Counted from the first letter of the stretch, positions 1 to 12,097 are shown. The stretch: 64,000 nucleotides of DNA from Didymodactylos carnosus (GCA_905250885.1 CAJNOQ010000020.1:1-64000); one strand, 5' to 3'. Program-made: numbers and translations. The notes: a model not told the origin generated them from the letters alone.

Positions 1-99
1 ATGTGCCTACATTAACTATTGAAATTTTAGAAAAGAGCTAATAAATAAAACAAATATTTATTGGTCCAACAAAGACATATACATTATTTTCCCAAGGCG

Positions 100-300
100 C
101 TAAAACTTAATTTATGTAATTAAAAGTAGGCTTTCCGCAATTAAACTATTATTTAGATGAAAGAAATCTATTTGGTTTCCAGACTGTGAATGCGGTGAAC
201 CAGAAAGTATCGAACATTTATTATTACATTGTCCAGAGTATGATTTTCAACGAGATACACTGTTCAATGAGTTAAACTTTTTAAATCAAATTATTATTTA
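100..300 (+). mobile_element. Degenerate 3' end of a non-LTR (LINE) retrotransposon
   Basis: Reading from about 176 on the plus strand gives the C-terminal zinc-binding signature of a LINE ORF2, of the form C-x-C-G-E-P-E-S-I-E-H-x4-C-P-E-Y. The residues just upstream (Y-Y-L-D-E-R-N-L-F-G) are in another frame and the signature frame has a stop at 158-160, so the copy is dead. The same signature (CGEIETIEHYILHC) appears in the minus-strand LINE piece at 48.7-49.0 kb, so both probably belong to related families. No poly-A tail or target-site duplication was found. Being plain LINE debris this marks old retrotransposition, not a host gene. Confidence 0.6.
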
Positions 301-712
301 CAGATAGTTCGATATATCTTTCATCTGGCCAGACTGATCATATACAGTCACCAAATTCATCATCAGTACAAAACAATTTTCTAATTCTATTGTCTGTAAA
401 TCTTGGTAAACCATCTATCATACATACGTACTAGCCATTGTAAATGTACTTTTCGCACATATTTTAATATTATTCTTTATTTGTTTTTCTCTCATTCTTT
501 GCTATGTTACTTTCAGATACCAATACGTTTATGTTCTGTCTACACTATACTATACACTACACTGGGTGTCTCATAAAGAATGACTCTCTCAGTATTTTGA
601 CTATAACTTTTTTTCTTCGCTTTTTTTTGGCTGTTAAATTCTCTGCCAAAACGTGTATCAAGCATTTTTCTGTAGAACGTTAAGAAAAAGAATCAGACAA
701 AGAAAACACGAT

Positions 713-1214
713 CCTAGTGGATGTACTTGATTACTTGATGAGTACTTGGAAAGTACGTGACAAGTTAAGCACTTAGCAAGTACGTGAACAAGAACTTGCC
801 AAGTGTCGTTACTTGACTTGCTTCCGCCAAGTACTTGGACAAGCCAGTCACCCTCTTTTCTTTTGAATTGACCGCTTGTATATTAACATCACAATATCAA
901 TCGTTATACACTTATAAAATATACTTATATATTTCTACTAAATTGAACAAACTTAGTAGCCGTGCATGTATTTGTTCTGCAAAAGTAGAGTATAGCTGTA
1001 GAATACCTATAAAATACAAAATGAAGATAAATGAAATAAGTATTTGACTGAAGCTTTTGAAATAAATTTACTTTCATTGTGTCAGCCACGTACTTACATT
1101 TTACTTGTCAGCTATACTTGAGACAGTAGTTGACAAGTAAATTTACTTGAAAAAGTCCACAAGTACTGTCCTCATTATTTAACCCAAGTACTTGGCTGAA
1201 GTACATTCATTAGG
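713..1214. mobile_element. Foldback element with ACTTG/CAAGT-rich inverted ends
   Basis: The left edge CCTAGTGGATGTACTT is matched by the reverse complement of the right edge, CCTAATGAATGTACTT. Inside each edge the motif ACTTG or CAAGT recurs many times, often as the palindrome AAGTACTTG, in a block at about 720-845 and another at about 1080-1205. The middle is ordinary AT-rich DNA without a long ORF. Terminal inverted repeats built from short internal repeats are the hallmark of foldback elements. No transposase is encoded, so this is a non-autonomous copy. No clear target-site duplication was seen. Confidence 0.55.
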
Positions 1215-1771
1215 GAACACTTATAAACGGACCAACTTTCAAAGCCGTTTTGTTTTATCAACTTTAAAAATATTTTAAACAACTCTCAAGACAACGAAAC
1301 AAAAGTGAAGATGTTTCTGAATACTTTAAAGTGTGCTCTTTCTCTTTATATGATTCAAAGTTCGTTCAAATCAAAGTAAACGTCGACAAATCGAACTTTT
1401 CAAAATCTGCTTCAAAATTAGCCAAATCTTGTATAGTCGCCAGTTGAAATTAAGAAGAAGAGGTAGTAGTAAAGTTTCGCACATGTGAATAGGGTCCAGT
1501 AGTCATGTCCCATTAAAAAAAAAGAACGCGAGCTCAAAAAAACCCATTATTCCTTAGTTATGTGTTTTTTTTCAGGAACTGTAAAAGTACTGAGTCAAAC
1601 AACTGAATTTTCCGAAAGCACCTAAGTTTTTCACTTATTACTGATCGATAGAGCTTTTCAGGGGCTACAAAATGCGCTTGTTATCATGGATGTCGAGAAA
1701 CATGTGAAAATAAAGGCAATTTAGATGTAAGATATTCGATAAAACCACTATTAAAAGATCTATACGACCTC

Positions 1772-3340
1772 ATGGAATCAGAGCATGTGTCAGAGTATGT
1801 GTACTTGTTTAAAACAATTGTGTATATTCGGCGATGGCACGAAGCTATTACTCCAACTTTTCACAGTCAGAACAAAAAAAGACATTTGAATCTCTGCTTA
1901 ACAAAAGCAGTTAACTTGTGTTCCATTGTTCTAGAAGCAAGTGGAAGTGGCAAGATATCAAAATAGGAGTATAAAACTTAATAATATCATATAAGCTTCG
2001 AATTTTGATTGGCTCGTACCATTGTAGAATGTTTGCACTATGTTCAACTTCGTTTTGATATTTTATCCATAATTTATTTCACTTTTATTTTATAGTTTTT
2101 CTTGGGTAAATATTTTTCTATGCTGTTTTAGAATACATTTTTGAAATATAAATTCAGTCATGAAACTTTAAAAGCGTGTTCGGCCAAAACTAATTGCAGA
2201 TTCGGATTCTGCATAGTCGTTTACTTTGTACACAACAAGTTTTGAATCGGGGTATTCTAGAAAAGTTCTCAGTTTCATTCAGCCGCGCTTTTAAAATTTT
2301 TCGACTGAATTGATATGGAATAATCTAGCTGGCGAGACATGCAAGTATAGAAGTATCTGAACATGTACAATTAAATGGAATTAGTGTTAGTAAGCATGTC
2401 ACAGTAGGTGAAAAACAAGTTATTTAATGGAATAATAGATCACTTTTCAAATTTTAGGTAAGTGTATCTGGTAACTTACTTCGAATTTTTCTCTTTAAAT
2501 TTTAGTTTATGCTCAACAAACAGATTTGGTTCTATCTCCTCAACTGTCAGCATTTTTATTATTATCTAATGTTATGTATGAATCGCAAAATACTAATCAA
2601 AGTTCGAAAAAATCGAAAAGTGATGAATATTTACACTAATAGATTGTATGGAATGTAAAATTCTATCAAAAAATTTTTTTCTTGTCGAAAGTGTAATTAA
2701 AGACTTTAAATTGGGTTTGGCTTGCATACCTTAATAGGAGAACATGCCAAAGAAAAAATAATGACATAGGTCGTTTAAATTTTGCCACTGAAATTTTAAC
2801 TGATCCACCGTTTATGTATTGTGGCTGCTCTACCAGCGTGCTCGGGCGTTCATGACTCAACTGTTGAAATCATTGGCAGCCAATGGAGAAATGATTGTTT
2901 GTATTATTCATCAACGATGCATAATACTTGGTATATTGTAATTAGTATGCCACTAATATATTTCAGTCTATTGTTCTATAAAATATTCGATGATACTTTC
3001 TGTTTGTCAAATGGTTTGTGTATTTACGCGAGTCATCCAGAAAGAGCTCAAGGCTGTTTTTGATATGTGATTATGTTGTCGAGCCACTGAATCATCCGGC
3101 TGATTTCTATATAAATTTACTCACATAAAATCACATATGATACCGAAGAACATGATATATTTATTTAATCATTTGTCCAAAACTTTTACGATAGTACATG
3201 GTTTTCTGATACTAAAAAGGAATCGTAAAGAGAATTATATAATACTGTTCTGTTATTTCATCAGCATATTTTATAAAGTAAAAATCTCTTTAATCTTTTT
3301 GAATAGTGCTCATCGGAAGTATTTACTTTTTATTCTATAG
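1772..3340 (+). pseudogene. ABCG (White)-type ABC transporter pseudogene, nucleotide-binding half
   Basis: Ordered pieces of an ABCG nucleotide-binding domain appear in changing frames. A Walker A-like E-A-S-G-S-G-K lies at about 1930-1955. LNGISVSKHV, the segment before the Q-loop, is at about 2370-2405. A GT-AG intron at about 2458-2505 is followed by YAQQTDLVLSPQ, the Q-loop segment. Then come RLNFATEILTDPPFMYC at about 2770-2822, a damaged D-E-P-T-S-G-L-D, LAANGEMIVCIIHQ at about 2868-2910 (H-loop), SNGLCIYASHPERAQ, and VEPLNHPADFYINLLT at about 3078-3125, the linker after the domain. Several frameshifts and stops separate the blocks, the signature motif is scrambled, and no transmembrane half follows. 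It is therefore a decayed host-type gene copy. ABCG proteins normally export lipids, pigments precursors or xenobiotics. Confidence 0.7.
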
Positions 3341-4340
3341 TTTTGAAAAATAAATGTATTATTGTATGAATATATGAATGTATGTACATTTTTTCTCGTA
3401 TACTTCTGATGGACTGTTAAGAACCAAACATGCAGTTTGCAGTTCCAAAATTTTTAAAGTTTAATCGAAATAAATTACAAAGTCTTGTGCAATATAGACA
3501 CGTATATCCCGATCGATCTGCAAAATATGCACCTCTACTGTTATGTGATATTTAGTTAGAATAGCTTCTGTCTTCTCAGTAGGAATACTCCTTTACTTTG
3601 ATCTTAGATTATTGTTATTGTACAATGATTGTCTTGTTTTTCGTTCTCGGCGGTTTCGATGGTGATCAAGTTTTTTATTTAATACGTATTCATTTAAAGC
3701 TATCTTGTTAGTATATTTACTATTGGAATTCTTACCATTGTTTATTAATGATATTCATTGAAATGAATTAATAGCCGTCATCTTATTGTTACTCTTAGTT
3801 GATGATCAGTAGTGTATTTTCTATTATAAGGTGCGATGTACATTTTATACTATGACAAATTCAAACTAAACATGAAAAAAATTATCAGCAGAATAAGTAG
3901 ATAATGATCCGCAGTATTTTAATTAGAAGTTTGTGTGTATCCCGGATCGATGGTATTATCAAGCACCCCCAGGCAAAGGGCACAGTTCAGGGCCGAAGCG
4001 TTGCCCAATCAATTTGATTCTTACACATTTGGATAAATCAGAGTGAATTACATATAAATAAAGTCATTCAGACCATGCCAGGCCCTTCTCATGGCAGCTG
4101 AGAGTCAAAGACTGACATCCTATGCCATTGTTTGTTTCAGAGTTTATACAATGTACAGATAGTTTGGATATTATGAATTTGATGATGATAGTAGTAATCC
4201 TGTGATATTACCAAATACCTCGTTCGTAATTGATTTTTTGAATGATAGTTGATATAGTAATTCATACTAATAATAAATTCTCCACTTTTTGCAGTTAACT
4301 GCAAAGTTAAGTTCACATATTCAAATCTTTATTCGTACAA
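3341..4340. other. Non-genic stretch
   Basis: AT-rich DNA without a convincing ORF, RNA gene or repeat. A short GC-richer patch lies at about 3955-4010. One open segment (G-Y-Y-E-F-D-D-D-S-S-N-P-V-I-L-P) at about 4168-4255 looks coding-like but ends quickly; it may belong with the fragment at 4353-4592. Confidence 0.5.
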
Positions 4341-4352
4341 AAAATTGATTTT

Positions 4353-4592
4353 GTGTTCTTCGACAGTTTTAGTTTAGAATACTATAATGAAATATTTTTC
4401 CGCTTGTATTCTGAGAATAAAGCTTATGCCAACTCTTCACTTGTTCTATACACTCTTTACAACCCTGACAGAATTTATCGTGCACACGAGATTGTTTACA
4501 AATTTTTATTGGAAACTCTTAAAGTAATGAACATGATATCTCGAATTCATCAGATTTACGTATTAAAGTTTTATTCTATATCAGCGAACTAA
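4353..4592 (+). CDS. Unrecognised coding-like fragment
   Basis: A 79-codon open stretch (begins M-F-F-D-S-F-S-L-E-Y-Y-N) has a residue mix closer to a real protein than the surrounding AT-rich translation, with charged and polar residues in a plausible rhythm (S-E-N-K-A-Y-A-N-S-S, N-P-D-R-I-Y-R-A-H). No family was recognised, no clear splice partners were found, and upstream frames are broken. It could be an exon of an unidentified gene, a decayed gene, or chance. Confidence 0.2.
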   Translation: MFFDSFSLEYYNEIFFRLYSENKAYANSSLVLYTLYNPDRIYRAHEIVYKFLLETLKVMNMISRIHQIYVLKFYSISAN

Positions 4593-4799
4593 ATAAAGCT
4601 TTAAGTTGTACGGATAACATTATAGCTACCATTATTGTTTAGTTCAAAATGTTTTTTCACTTTTTACATCGACAAATTATGTTTCGTGTGATAGTCATTT
4701 TGGACTTAGATGTTTGTGTATATACTAGAATCGCTACTATTACCAGTCTATACAAATTATGTGAAGGATAAATGAAGTCGTGAATCCATAAGCATTTTG

Positions 4800-5000
4800 A
4801 TTGGGATTGGGTGACGTTCATTAGAAAAACTTTCATTAAAACGTTTTTTTTTAATGAAGGTCTCGGTACTTCCATTAAAATGTCTCCTGCAAAATGGCTG
4901 TGACCTGGAATTTTTGTTGGCACAAGAATTTTATTAAAAATTTTTAATGAAAGTTTTTTAATGAAAAATTTTATAATGAAACCTCGATATCCCATTGATT
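4800..5000. repeat. Inverted-repeat-rich AT segment
   Basis: Short motifs of the type TTTCATTAAAA and TTTTAATGAAA recur in both orientations (about 4830-4870 and 4930-4985), giving a weak foldback structure. No terminal motif or duplication defines it as a particular element. Confidence 0.35.
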
Positions 5001-5049
5001 GTAATAAAAAATTAGAGCGCCAAAGGTACACGATTTGATAAATGAACAC

Positions 5050-7300
5050 GCAGTGTGATAGTATCGTTTTGTTTGATACTTACTCATGTTGGACCGGTAC
5101 CGTATGTGATAGATCGTTCAAATACGGCCGTTTTAATTTCAGGTCGTAAAAAAAACCAAGAGCAATGAAGCTTTTCTGTACGATTTATAATATCTTTTTC
5201 AAATAAAAATATATCTTTAGTCAACTCTAGCTTTGTAACTTATCCCTCATCCTGTTGCTTATATACATTTAACAAATGTGTTATTGATGATTTATTATGA
5301 TACATTTTTTTTTTAATAAATTCAAAATGTGCATGGTTAGCCATGATCAATTTCATCGTCTAGTTTAGTTTAGTTCTTTCAAGGGAATCAATTAGAGTAA
5401 AAAAAAATATTGCCTATATAAGTGTCAAAAAGAAAAAAAACTACCACCACTGTGATGATGAAAGACCATGATGTACGCTCCTTTTTAGAAGAGAATAGAG
5501 AATTTAAGAGAAATGAATGACATTTCCTTCTTGTCAAAATATCATATTTATACAGAGTTGAAATCCTTGAATTATTCTATTAACTAACATAATAATGAAA
5601 TCCAACATATCAGAAAAGTTGGTCTTAACAAAACAACAATTCAAACAGTCTATTGTCGTTAAAACTGATGATTTTTTGACTCATATAGAAGTAAATAATC
5701 ATTATTACTAGCAACTCGGCCCTTTATTCTTACTGCATAATTGTATTATAAAAATGAGTTATTTTGCCCTTCATAGATGTTTTTCTTTTCGAAACCTGTA
5801 CCTGAATAAATGAAATTTTATCACCAATAAGTGCGTTTATACCTCTGTTTCTTTTAGTACAAATATCTGTAAAGTATCTGTTTTTCTCAATAAATTTCGC
5901 TCCTTATTTCTTCTTAGAGGTAAACAGTTGAATTTTTTTTTGAGAAAATTCTTAACCTTTTCTTCCATCGTCAACTACAACGACGTGTCAGTCTAAACAT
6001 AAGCGAATCGGTTTAGAATTTGACACTAGACAATCATGAAGTGCAGCTTGTCAGTGAAAACGAAAGGTTTCTCATTTCTAAAAGAGTTTAATAGAATATT
6101 TTTTATGACAGCACGAGCATGTGATAAACAAACAAGGTTTTTGATTTCAAACAAATTGCATAGTCTACGTGATGACGATGACGAAAAAGAGAACGAAAGA
6201 AATCAAAGAGTAAAATGACGGAACAAAATAAGACTTTTTTTTACACGAACTGTTGGTAGTACTCTTTTCATCATTCTATGTCTATATGCATATAGTAATA
6301 AAAATAACGTAACAAGGAAAAGGACACAAATACACATTAAACATAGTTCGTAGGCTCATAAATTTGTGCGCATGTACTAAAAGTTCAAAATGTTACTGTA
6401 TTATAAAGTATTACTTGTACTATGGGTTCTGTATTCGACGGGTAAGAGTACCGTGTGACTTAAAACTAGTCGTTCTATAAATAACATACTTACCTGCAAA
6501 GAAGAGTGAAGGAACTAGGTAGAATTAATTATCTTACATAAAGAGAGAATACAAAAACCTCCATAAGGAGGTACATAACCATAAGGAGAAACAATAAGAG
6601 AATGACAAGCACAACTGAAGTAACGATACTTTAAGAATAAATACTTATAAGATAAGACAAGAATAATCAGAAAAGGAGACAAACTTTGCTTAGTTAGGTT
6701 TAGCCTCAAATCTATTGAATAAAGTAAAAGTCAAAATAGCGACAGCTGCACACTATAATTATCACTTCGTTTGTGATACTAGCATAGCGAGAGGACTAAG
6801 AAATATTACACAGCATTAAAGTATCATTCAAAGTTTACTCTTCTTATCGTTTAAAACAGTTTGAAAATAGATCATTGTTGCTCGACAGAACGATAAAAGG
6901 ATTTAGCATTAATGATAAGGTGGATGATTGCATGTCGACTATAAGAAGTATAATATTACAGGTTTGTGTGGGAGTCACCATATATTTACCATTGTTGAAA
7001 AGATGGTTGTATATGAGCAGTCAAATGTAACCTTTTAAAACATGAATTGACATTTCGTTCCATAGAGAATACTTATAATGATTATTTTTATTTGATCTGG
7101 CTCATTGAACTTAAATGGAACATTTTTTTATAATTGTTATAAACAAATGTGCATGTATAATGAGTATTTTCGCTACATTGGTGAAAAATAGTCAGAGATC
7201 GAACTCTTAATGCCATAAGACTTATGGTAACTGATATCTTCATCATTGATTAAGATACCTTTAACCATTATCTCTCGACTTTGTCATAATTTATCTGCTT
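5050..7300. other. Non-genic stretch
   Basis: Only short ORFs of low-complexity composition are present. The 60-codon ORF at 6036-6218 (ends in an acidic D-D-D-D-E-K-E-N run) has no splice or family support. The first exon of the gene at 7304 should lie somewhere in here or further left, but no signal-peptide exon with a matching donor was recognised. Confidence 0.5.
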
Positions 7301-7303
7301 TAG

Positions 7304-7866
7304 TTGATGGTGGTAAACGTCGTCGACGACGTCAGATTTCTGTTCAGATACCAATGTCTGCTGCACATCCAAATGTGGCAGGAGGCAACGACGTAAACGT
7401 CCCTCCTAAATACTTCGACGGTGGTAATAAAATAGGTGCTGGTGGTAATCCAAGCGGGAAAGATTTCGTAGGAAATTATTTAGGTAATTCTCCTTATCAA
7501 TCAAATCCTTATCAACAGGGAATGAATAATCAGCCATATTATGGAGCACAAGGTGTAAACTATCCTTATGCTGGACAATATCAAAATCAATATCCAATTA
7601 CGGGACAGTTTGGACAATATGGTAGCCAAGGACAATATGGTACAGGCTATCAGAATCAATATAACAATCAACAGGGTCAGTATGGTTATGGTACACAATA
7701 TGGTAATAATTATAATAATCGTCCAAATAATGGGCAATGGTATCCAAGTTCGATAGGTTATAATTCTGGATATCCGTACTGGAACGACGGCAAACAAAAT
7801 CAATTAAATATTTTTGTCTCATTCGCATCATTATTTATATTACTCCTAATTAATACTAAAGCTTAG
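7304..7866 (+). CDS. Gln/Gly/Tyr/Asn-rich secreted or surface protein (3' exon)
   Basis: A single long exon follows a good acceptor (ttatctgctttag) and ends at the stop at 7864-7866; about 187 residues. It starts V-D-G-G-K followed by a run of five arginines and Q, a likely furin-type cleavage site. Residues about 30-165 are low-complexity, dominated by Q, Y, G and N with repeats like GQYG, NQY and YGTQYG. The end is hydrophobic (NIFVSFASLFILLLINTKA), which could be a GPI-anchor signal or a membrane tail. The composition resembles prion-like or cuticle/adhesive-type proteins, but no family can be named. The frame upstream of the acceptor stays open to a TTG, which is not a credible start, so a 5' exon encoding a signal peptide is probably missing from this model. 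The Gln/Tyr/Gly bias is unlike any other gene here. Confidence 0.6.
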
Positions 7867-9474
7867 TAAAATGAATGCAAGTAAGCAGTAGTGTTATCGT
7901 AGAAATAGTTTTCATTACCTTGTTTTCTATGTTATTGTACAAACGTAATCTTCTTTTCTTTTAATATTTTCAAATCAATGTATACGTTCGTTTAAACTTT
8001 TTTATATTGGTGCTTTTTTTATAGCGAGTTGATTTTCATACAATATACAAGTTATACGCTCTGATGGCAGTCTACAATGCCAAAAAAATTAGTATTATCT
8101 AAATTGTATTTGAATATTGGTTTTAATATTGTTCAGCATAAGGATAGTTGGTTTAAACTATATTTATTTAAAGATGAAGAAATCCTAATAATCCTCCAAC
8201 TAAAGCGGCAAGTTACCATTACATAGTTCAAGGAGTTATTTCATAAGATGTTATCCTCTTCCATAACAAAGAATAGTTTATACCTTGTGCTCCATAATAT
8301 AGTTTACTAACATCTAAGTGAAGAAAAAAAACAAATGTGATATAAGTTTTTTGGGAGTACGATAAGAACTTTTGAAAGAATGTGATTTCTCTTTCCTACT
8401 TGCTGCTATAATCTTCTACACAGACTAACTTCGTCCTCAAAAATTCGAGAGAAAGCCATCGATTGGGTAAATGTTTGATTTGCTTTTAAAAATTTACACG
8501 CCTTATGTAAAACAGCATATTTTTCATTTAATGTTCCTTTTTTTTTGGTGCACAATAACTTCACTTTTTTTTATATGAGTACTGAGCTCTGTTTTATCTA
8601 AACCCTTAGAAACAAGAAACTCATGTTTATTGTAAGTTTTAGCTCTTTGACTGGAAGAAATAAATTCATTAGGTGGGTAGTTATAAAAATCATTTCAAGA
8701 GAAGAATAAAACTGTACGTTTTTCCGAACAAATCCGAATGATGTCAAGATATTTAACAAGAACCGATTCTTCCTTGCGACGATCATTTATGTCCATTTTA
8801 TTCGTCTGGTTCGTTGAAGTGGTCAACGTATAATTGTTTAGATCCACGCGTAGTAAATTGACATATATTAGAAAAGTATTGATATAAAAAATTGTGTTTA
8901 AAAAAATAACAGAAATTTCGTTCCACTGGTTTGTCCCGTGTCAACAAATCGATTCAAAAAAAGAGAAGTTAAGCGGCATGTATCAAAAGTTGTAGTCTGG
9001 TGCTAACAGAATGAGAATCGTTGTTTGGTAATATAATAATAACAAAAAAAGGTGAAAAACTTAATTGAAAAAAAAAAGAAACATATATACTTGTTAGTTG
9101 ATAACGGTAAACAACAGGAGTGCTCTCAGAGTATCTTATCTAATACAAATATATCAGCACAGATTTAGTGTATATTTATATCAATTATTGCATAATAAAA
9201 AAGAGAAAAGTATAAAAAGAGGACGGAATTTGGACTAAATGGAGAATGAAGTGCCAATTATTAAATTTTTACTCTACTTAGAGAACGGGACTGAAACGAG
9301 TACGATTTTGAAAGTTATTTTTTCGCTGTATTTGTACAGTTCTAAAGTAGAATTTTTCATACGCACGCTTCTTCATATTTACACATCGATACGGAAACAG
9401 TAAAAGAACCATATTCTCAGGCTGGATTTTCGCAAAATGTTGTTATAAGTAAAGAATGAGAAACATTAGCACTA
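7867..9474. other. Non-genic stretch
   Basis: AT-rich with homopolymer runs; no ORF, RNA or repeat structure that I can support. It includes the likely 3' UTR of the upstream Gln/Gly/Tyr-rich gene. Confidence 0.5.
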
Positions 9475-10064
9475 ACGAGGGAACTGCCCCAAGTGCCCGC
9501 TCGCTTTTTTGTTGAAATCTAGTGGAGAATAGGTTATCGACTATGCTGATTCCGAATATGACAATGGTTTTTGCTGCTAGGCCTTCGGAGACCTGGTTTT
9601 CCAGAAATCCCAAAAAATAACCCGAACCTTTCTTAATGAGGCATGATTGTAGCCCGCACATTTCTGATTGAAATGAGACCTCTCCCAACTCTACATAACC
9701 TTTCTTTGCAAAGTTATAGAACTTACAGCAAAAGCCCTAAATGTTCATTGTCAGCTAAAAGCTACAGAAATAAGAAATTAATTTAGGGCTCTTCGTGTAA
9801 ATTCTATAACTTTGCAAAGAAAGGTCATGTAGAGTTGGGAGAGGTCTCATTTTAATCAGAAATGTGCGGGCTACAATCATGCCTCATTAAGAAAGGTTCG
9901 GGTTATTTTTTGGGGTTTCTGAAAAACTGGTTTTCTAGAAAACCAGGTCTGCGAAGGCCTAGCAGCAAAAACCATTGTCATATTCGGAATCAGCATAGTC
10001 GATAACCTATTCTCCACTAGGTTTCAAGAAAAAAGCGAGCGGACACTTGGGGCAGTTCCCTCGT
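9475..10064. mobile_element. Palindromic MITE, family A, copy 1 (590 bp)
   Basis: The two halves are near-perfect reverse complements. The left end ACGAGGGAACTGCCCC matches the right end GGGGCAGTTCCCTCGT, and the match continues almost to the centre, where a short loop (about 9740-9790) carries ATGTTCATTGTCAGC. No transposase is present. A second full-length copy lies at 17456-18059 and a partial one at 15181-15369, which proves mobility. No target-site duplication is evident. If transcribed, the element would form a long hairpin RNA. ORFs read from it are artefacts of the palindrome. Confidence 0.85.
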
Positions 10065-10589
10065 AAGATGGTCTCAAGGTGTTATCAAATATGCAACTCC
10101 AATTCTATGAAATATTTTCTACATTGTAGATCAAAAAAATCTAGTCTTGCTCTACTTTTTTTAAATACCATATATATTTTCACTTTTTAACATAACAAAG
10201 CTTGTGTTTTCATTTTTCGCTGTTATAACTTTTCTTCGATTTTTGATATATTCAATCTATAGAGCATAAAAATTTGTATATCCAACAAAATTTTCATATT
10301 AGTTCAAGGTTTTCTCATAAAATGGTAGACGAAATAATAGAAAATCCTTGAAATTCAGCCTGTATCTCGAATTTTTCAACTGGCAGAACTAAACAAAATC
10401 AATTCCCAATCATATATTTTAAAAGAAAAAAATTTTCTGATTATTGTCTGTTCCTTTTAAAATTATTGAAACGACTTTTTGACTAAATAGTAGGACAAAA
10501 AGAAAAAAATGCGTGGTGGTGACGTGACGTTTTCGAGTAAATTCGAGTTTTCTTCATGAAAAATCGACTTTTTCTACTCTAATGGTGGA

Positions 10590-10941
10590 TTAACCGACGT
10601 TTGACCGCCGACATTTGAGCGACCGACACTTGAGCGACCCCGACATTTGAGCGACCCACATTTGAGCGACCTTATTTGAAGGACTTATCCACACAGCCTC
10701 ACCCTCTACAGATTTCCAAATAATTCAGTTTATAATCGGACGACAAAAAGATTGTTCTCGTCATCGTTATTAATCGTTATCGAAGTGAATAATCATTCGA
10801 CTTTCCTGATCGGCAAAAAGTCATATTGAAAAGTGTCTAATGTCGGAGTCGCTCAAATGTCGGTCGCTCAAATGTCGGCGCTCAAATGTCAGTCGCTCAA
10901 ATGTCAGTCGCTCAAATATCGGCCGCTCAAACGTCGGTTGA
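10590..10941. mobile_element. Foldback element with ends made of 15-bp tandem repeats
   Basis: The left end (TTAACCGACGTTTGA) is the inverse of the right end (TCAAACGTCGGTTGA) with one mismatch. Inside the left end, about five units related to GACATTTGAGCGACC run to about 10680. Inside the right end, about seven units of the reverse complement, GTCGCTCAAATGTCG, run from about 10845 to 10940. The core, about 165 bp, is unrelated. There is no coding capacity. This is the architecture known from Drosophila FB elements, where terminal inverted repeats consist of tandem subrepeats. Confidence 0.75.
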
Positions 10942-11742
10942 CGATGAGACGTGCCTGCGTTCGTGCATGTACAGGCAACGTTCGTATCAAGAAATTGGTT
11001 TTGGGAGCAGATACACTAAAATCCACAGACCATATCGTTCTAACAAGTGCCTTATAGAAGGATACATTCAGGAGTGCCTCTGCAGAAGATACACTTATTG
11101 TGTCCTATAATATGCCTCCGACGGAATGTGCTCGGTCACGCGATATATTACGTGTCGTGTGTATCATACATAAAACATGCTCCGGTTTCTTTACACTCAC
11201 CTTTTGTTTTGAGATAGCGCAGCTATAGAATAAACTTAAAACGTTACTTAGGAAATCGAAACTTATTTCAATATAATTAACTGAGTCTCAAATCTTAATG
11301 ACTCAGTCCTATCGCAAGAAAGATGTTGGGTGGCTTGACTGCAAGTAGCTTATACGAATCCTGGGTAAGAACTGCACAAAAGATTTGATGCCTGCTCCGA
11401 AAAAACGATACATATTTTGTCGCTTAGAAAAGGTGAGTACACACTGAGTATTTGAGTACTCATATGAGTAACTAGACAATGCTTATTCATCTTTTTCTTT
11501 TGCTAGTAGTAGTAGTATTTATTCACGAAAAGTGGAAATCATCAAAGGTCCCCAAGCTGTAATAGAAATGACTCAAACCAATAAAATAGCAAAGGTAAGT
11601 TGATAAAAGAAAACTAGAGTAATGGACAGAGACAGATCAAGTAAAGATACGAAGGTTTCATTATAGATACTTAGAATTCTACTGACGATATTTCCTTAAA
11701 AGAATACAAAAAGTGAATCCGCAATCGGTTTTGACTGAACAG
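10942..11742. other. Non-genic stretch
   Basis: No supported gene. A short open segment precedes a gtaagt at about 11594, but it cannot be joined to anything. Confidence 0.45.
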
Positions 11743-12097
11743 CACTAGCCGACGTTCTTGGAGTTATTCTATAAGGATTCTTGTGCCGCATAAATTCTTG
11801 AAGGAATCTTGTCTTTTTTCCTGGACTATTCTTGTCTTGAGTATTCTGTCAAGATTCTTTGAGATTTTTTTCTTATATCTTTATATATAGAAAAACTGTA
11901 CACATGCCAGACAGAGCAAATAACTTAGTTCATGAAGACAATTGACCATAGTGATGCACTCTAGTCAGTAGACAGTTAAGGCTTCAGTGATGGACGAAAA
12001 TAACTTTATTGAAAGACTAATCCAATGTATGAAAGGGGAATGTTATGGCACATATTAAAGACGTGCCATAAGAGAGAATTGTATGATAGTTATCATA

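Noticed and set aside
4657-5049. 130-codon minus-strand ORF
   Set aside because: It runs through an AT-rich inverted-repeat cluster, has no family features or splice partners, and its length is explained by composition.
7501-7831. Antisense and off-frame ORFs over the Gln/Gly/Tyr-rich exon
   Set aside because: Shadows of the repetitive codon pattern (CAA/TAT/GGT) of the plus-strand gene.
9443-9688. 81-codon minus-strand ORF
   Set aside because: Lies within the arm of the palindromic MITE; the mirrored arm gives the same reading.
10845-10941. CRISPR-like array
   Set aside because: Repeats are about 15 bp with no unique spacers and form half of an inverted pair; the context is an animal nuclear genome.
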